From positions 1-64,000 of the forward strand of contig NZ_QOIO01000028.1 in NCBI RefSeq assembly GCF_003332305.1: a stretch of 64,000 nt of DNA, in the 5' to 3' direction. Positions 62,838-64,000 of the stretch are shown one piece after another. Within the stretch, counting starts at the first letter, position 1. Each line of letters opens with the position of its first letter. The notes under the pieces are model-generated. The model saw nothing but the letters and a program-made list of their open reading frames with translations. It was not told the DNA's origin and did not search any database. The stretch is from Microvirga aerophila (GTDB lineage: Bacteria > Pseudomonadota > Alphaproteobacteria > Rhizobiales > Beijerinckiaceae). The translations under genes and the position numbers were made by a program.

Positions 62838-63602
62838 TCAGCCCCTCCGGTTTCCCTCAAAGAGTGCAAACATCTCATCCCCCAGGCGAGATGAAAGAGG
62901 ATCATCCCAAGCCAAACCCATTTCAGCTACTGTAGCGCCTATTGTCCACCCCGCATTCCTGAGGGGGGCACGGCGCAGCGCTTCATCTAGCACTTCGAGA
63001 AGGGCGTCAACATACTTCTCGACGCAGCCCTCCCTAGTGGGCTGGGCCATCGCCGCGGCATCCAGCCCGGAGCGCTCTGAGCCGGCCGGCGGATCAGCCT
63101 GGACCTTCTCAAACTCGAAGGGGATCGCTGCAACGGGTCCCGCGCACATACGGCGGACGGCATAAAGGTCCCGATGGTCGTGCACGACGGCGCCGGTCGA
63201 AAGGGATATTTGAAGGGAAGCCCGTCCGATTCTGTCTGTATCGACTGCCGGGTTGCCCGGGGCGACGGCTTTTGAACCATGGCCCTCACCCCCCACGTTA
63301 TGAAATATAGTAACAGATTGAAACCTTCGGACAATTTCGATAGCGCGTCGCTGATCCGTCGCGTCGTCAGCCACATTGACGACGCACAGATCAAAGTGGG
63401 ACGCAAGGAAGTCCGCGGCGAAATCGCTGGGTGGATAGACCGCGAGCGCAACGTCAAGGGCTGGGAGCTTTTCCGTAGGTCCCGCCTCAGTGCGGAGCAC
63501 TTCAACTGTGACCCCCCGGCGCCTCAGCTCCTCGCAAACCCTGAGACTGTAGCGCGAGATCGCTGAACGTTCATGGAAGGGGCTGGCCCAGCCGATCCTC
63601 AT
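62838..63602 (-). CDS. Glycosyltransferase N-domain-like protein, apparently truncated
   Basis: A 254-residue protein. It begins MRIGWASPFHERSAISRYSLRVCEELRRRG, a GT-B acceptor-domain start, and the fold continues to about residue 170. The usual donor domain is missing; a short tail (REGCVEKYVDALLEVLDEALRR) resembles the last helices of glycosyltransferases. Most of the C-terminal domain may therefore have been lost by internal deletion, or this is a short partner of the neighbouring transferase. It lies 3 bp before the aminotransferase and 7 bp after the gene at 63610. Confidence 0.65.
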   Translation of the reverse strand: MRIGWASPFHERSAISRYSLRVCEELRRRGVTVEVLRTEAGPTEKLPALDVALAVYPPSDFAADFLASHFDLCVVNVADDATDQRRAIEIVRRFQSVTIFHNVGGEGHGSKAVAPGNPAVDTDRIGRASLQISLSTGAVVHDHRDLYAVRRMCAGPVAAIPFEFEKVQADPPAGSERSGLDAAAMAQPTREGCVEKYVDALLEVLDEALRRAPLRNAGWTIGATVAEMGLAWDDPLSSRLGDEMFALFEGNRRG

Positions 63603-63609
63603 GGCTGCC

Positions 63610-64000
63610 TCACGTCAGGAGGCGTTCGATGGTCGTCGACCAGTCGATTTTGAGGGAACACCACATCTCATGCCCCGCAGCACCCATTTCTGCAGCTTCA
63701 CTGGATGATCCCAGCAGCTTCGCCATACTCTCGGCAAGCCCCTCGGCAGTCGACTCGCTCAGAATACCTGTTCTATCATTGAGTACAACATTACATAGAT
63801 CCCCTGCATCCGCTGTCGTGATCAGCGGTTTGGACGCTTCGAGGGCTTCCATGACGAGTTCGTCCCCGTCCGCAAGGTCGCCGTCGGCCGTTGCACAGAC
63901 GACCGCCCGGGCACGGCCGACCAGACCGGCAAGTTCGGCCCGCGGCAAGGCGCGCAGGTCCAGCGTCACGCGCCCCTCCAAACCCGCTGCGCGCACCTGC
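63610..64000 (-). CDS. Glycosyltransferase, C-terminal part (runs off the window)
   Basis: The frame is open to the right edge. The visible 130 residues correspond to a GT4-like donor domain (DGDLADGDELVMEALEASKPLITT with an E-x7-E-like site, then NDRTGILSESTAEGLAESMAKLL). It is part of the polysaccharide operon reading leftwards. Confidence 0.75.
   Translation of the reverse strand, partial: QVRAAGLEGRVTLDLRALPRAELAGLVGRARAVVCATADGDLADGDELVMEALEASKPLITTADAGDLCNVVLNDRTGILSESTAEGLAESMAKLLGSSSEAAEMGAAGHEMWCSLKIDWSTTIERLLT

Overview
The window is a high-GC alphaproteobacterial chromosome segment. Gene content points to the Hyphomicrobiales, most likely a Methylobacteriaceae member such as Microvirga. 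The reasons are a complete PhyR-NepR-EcfG general stress response (GSR) locus, an HWE-family sensor kinase, a BclA/SbmA-like transporter, GcrA-like sequence, and short inverted repeats of a kind common in this order. The genus is an inference from remembered families, not from a database search.

Layout. 1-2.3 kb: the tail of a UDP-glucose dehydrogenase, a small Lrp/AsnC-type ligand-binding protein and a periplasmic lytic transglycosylase. 1.8-10.8 kb: a cyclic-nucleotide-binding protein overlaps an ABC-exporter-like protein whose ATPase motifs are all degenerate. Four tightly packed glycosyltransferase genes diverge from it, the last fused to a polysaccharide-deacetylase-like domain. 10.8-17.8 kb: an oligopeptide-type ABC transporter operon ending in an acetamidase/formamidase. 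17.9-25 kb: a DEAD-box helicase, an MFS transporter, glpD-glpK, a small dimeric-barrel protein and a HIT protein.

25-34 kb is a stress-response island. I find eleven matches to the EcfG promoter consensus (GGAAC, N16-17, nGTT). They sit before a KGG-motif stress protein, a 78-aa unknown protein, a PRC-barrel protein, an exported protein, phyR, nepR-ecfG, a DUF1328-type protein, a small membrane protein and an SDR gene broken by an amber codon. Two of the promoters lead not to genes but to intrinsic terminators 70-90 bp downstream. The predicted RNAs each have a C-rich loop and resemble the Caulobacter GSR sRNA GsrN in architecture.

34-42.8 kb: a uracil/xanthine permease, an esterase, a thioredoxin-reductase-like flavoprotein, a short HPF-type protein, a GcrA-tail-like protein, an HWE kinase with a probable frameshift, an exported unknown protein and a TauE/SafE permease. 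43-52 kb is accessory: two paralogous copies of an uncharacterised two-gene cassette flank a nucleotide-sugar dehydrogenase and a CHRD-RTX protein. The RTX gene lies between two near-identical 100-bp elements with 15-bp terminal inverted repeats. An XRE regulator faces a small HNH-nuclease operon. 52-64 kb: surface polysaccharide synthesis, with rmlBCDA for dTDP-rhamnose, a ManC-type enzyme for GDP-mannose, a Wzm/Wzt-type exporter, a sugar aminotransferase and glycosyltransferases. An aldose-epimerase pseudogene lies among them.
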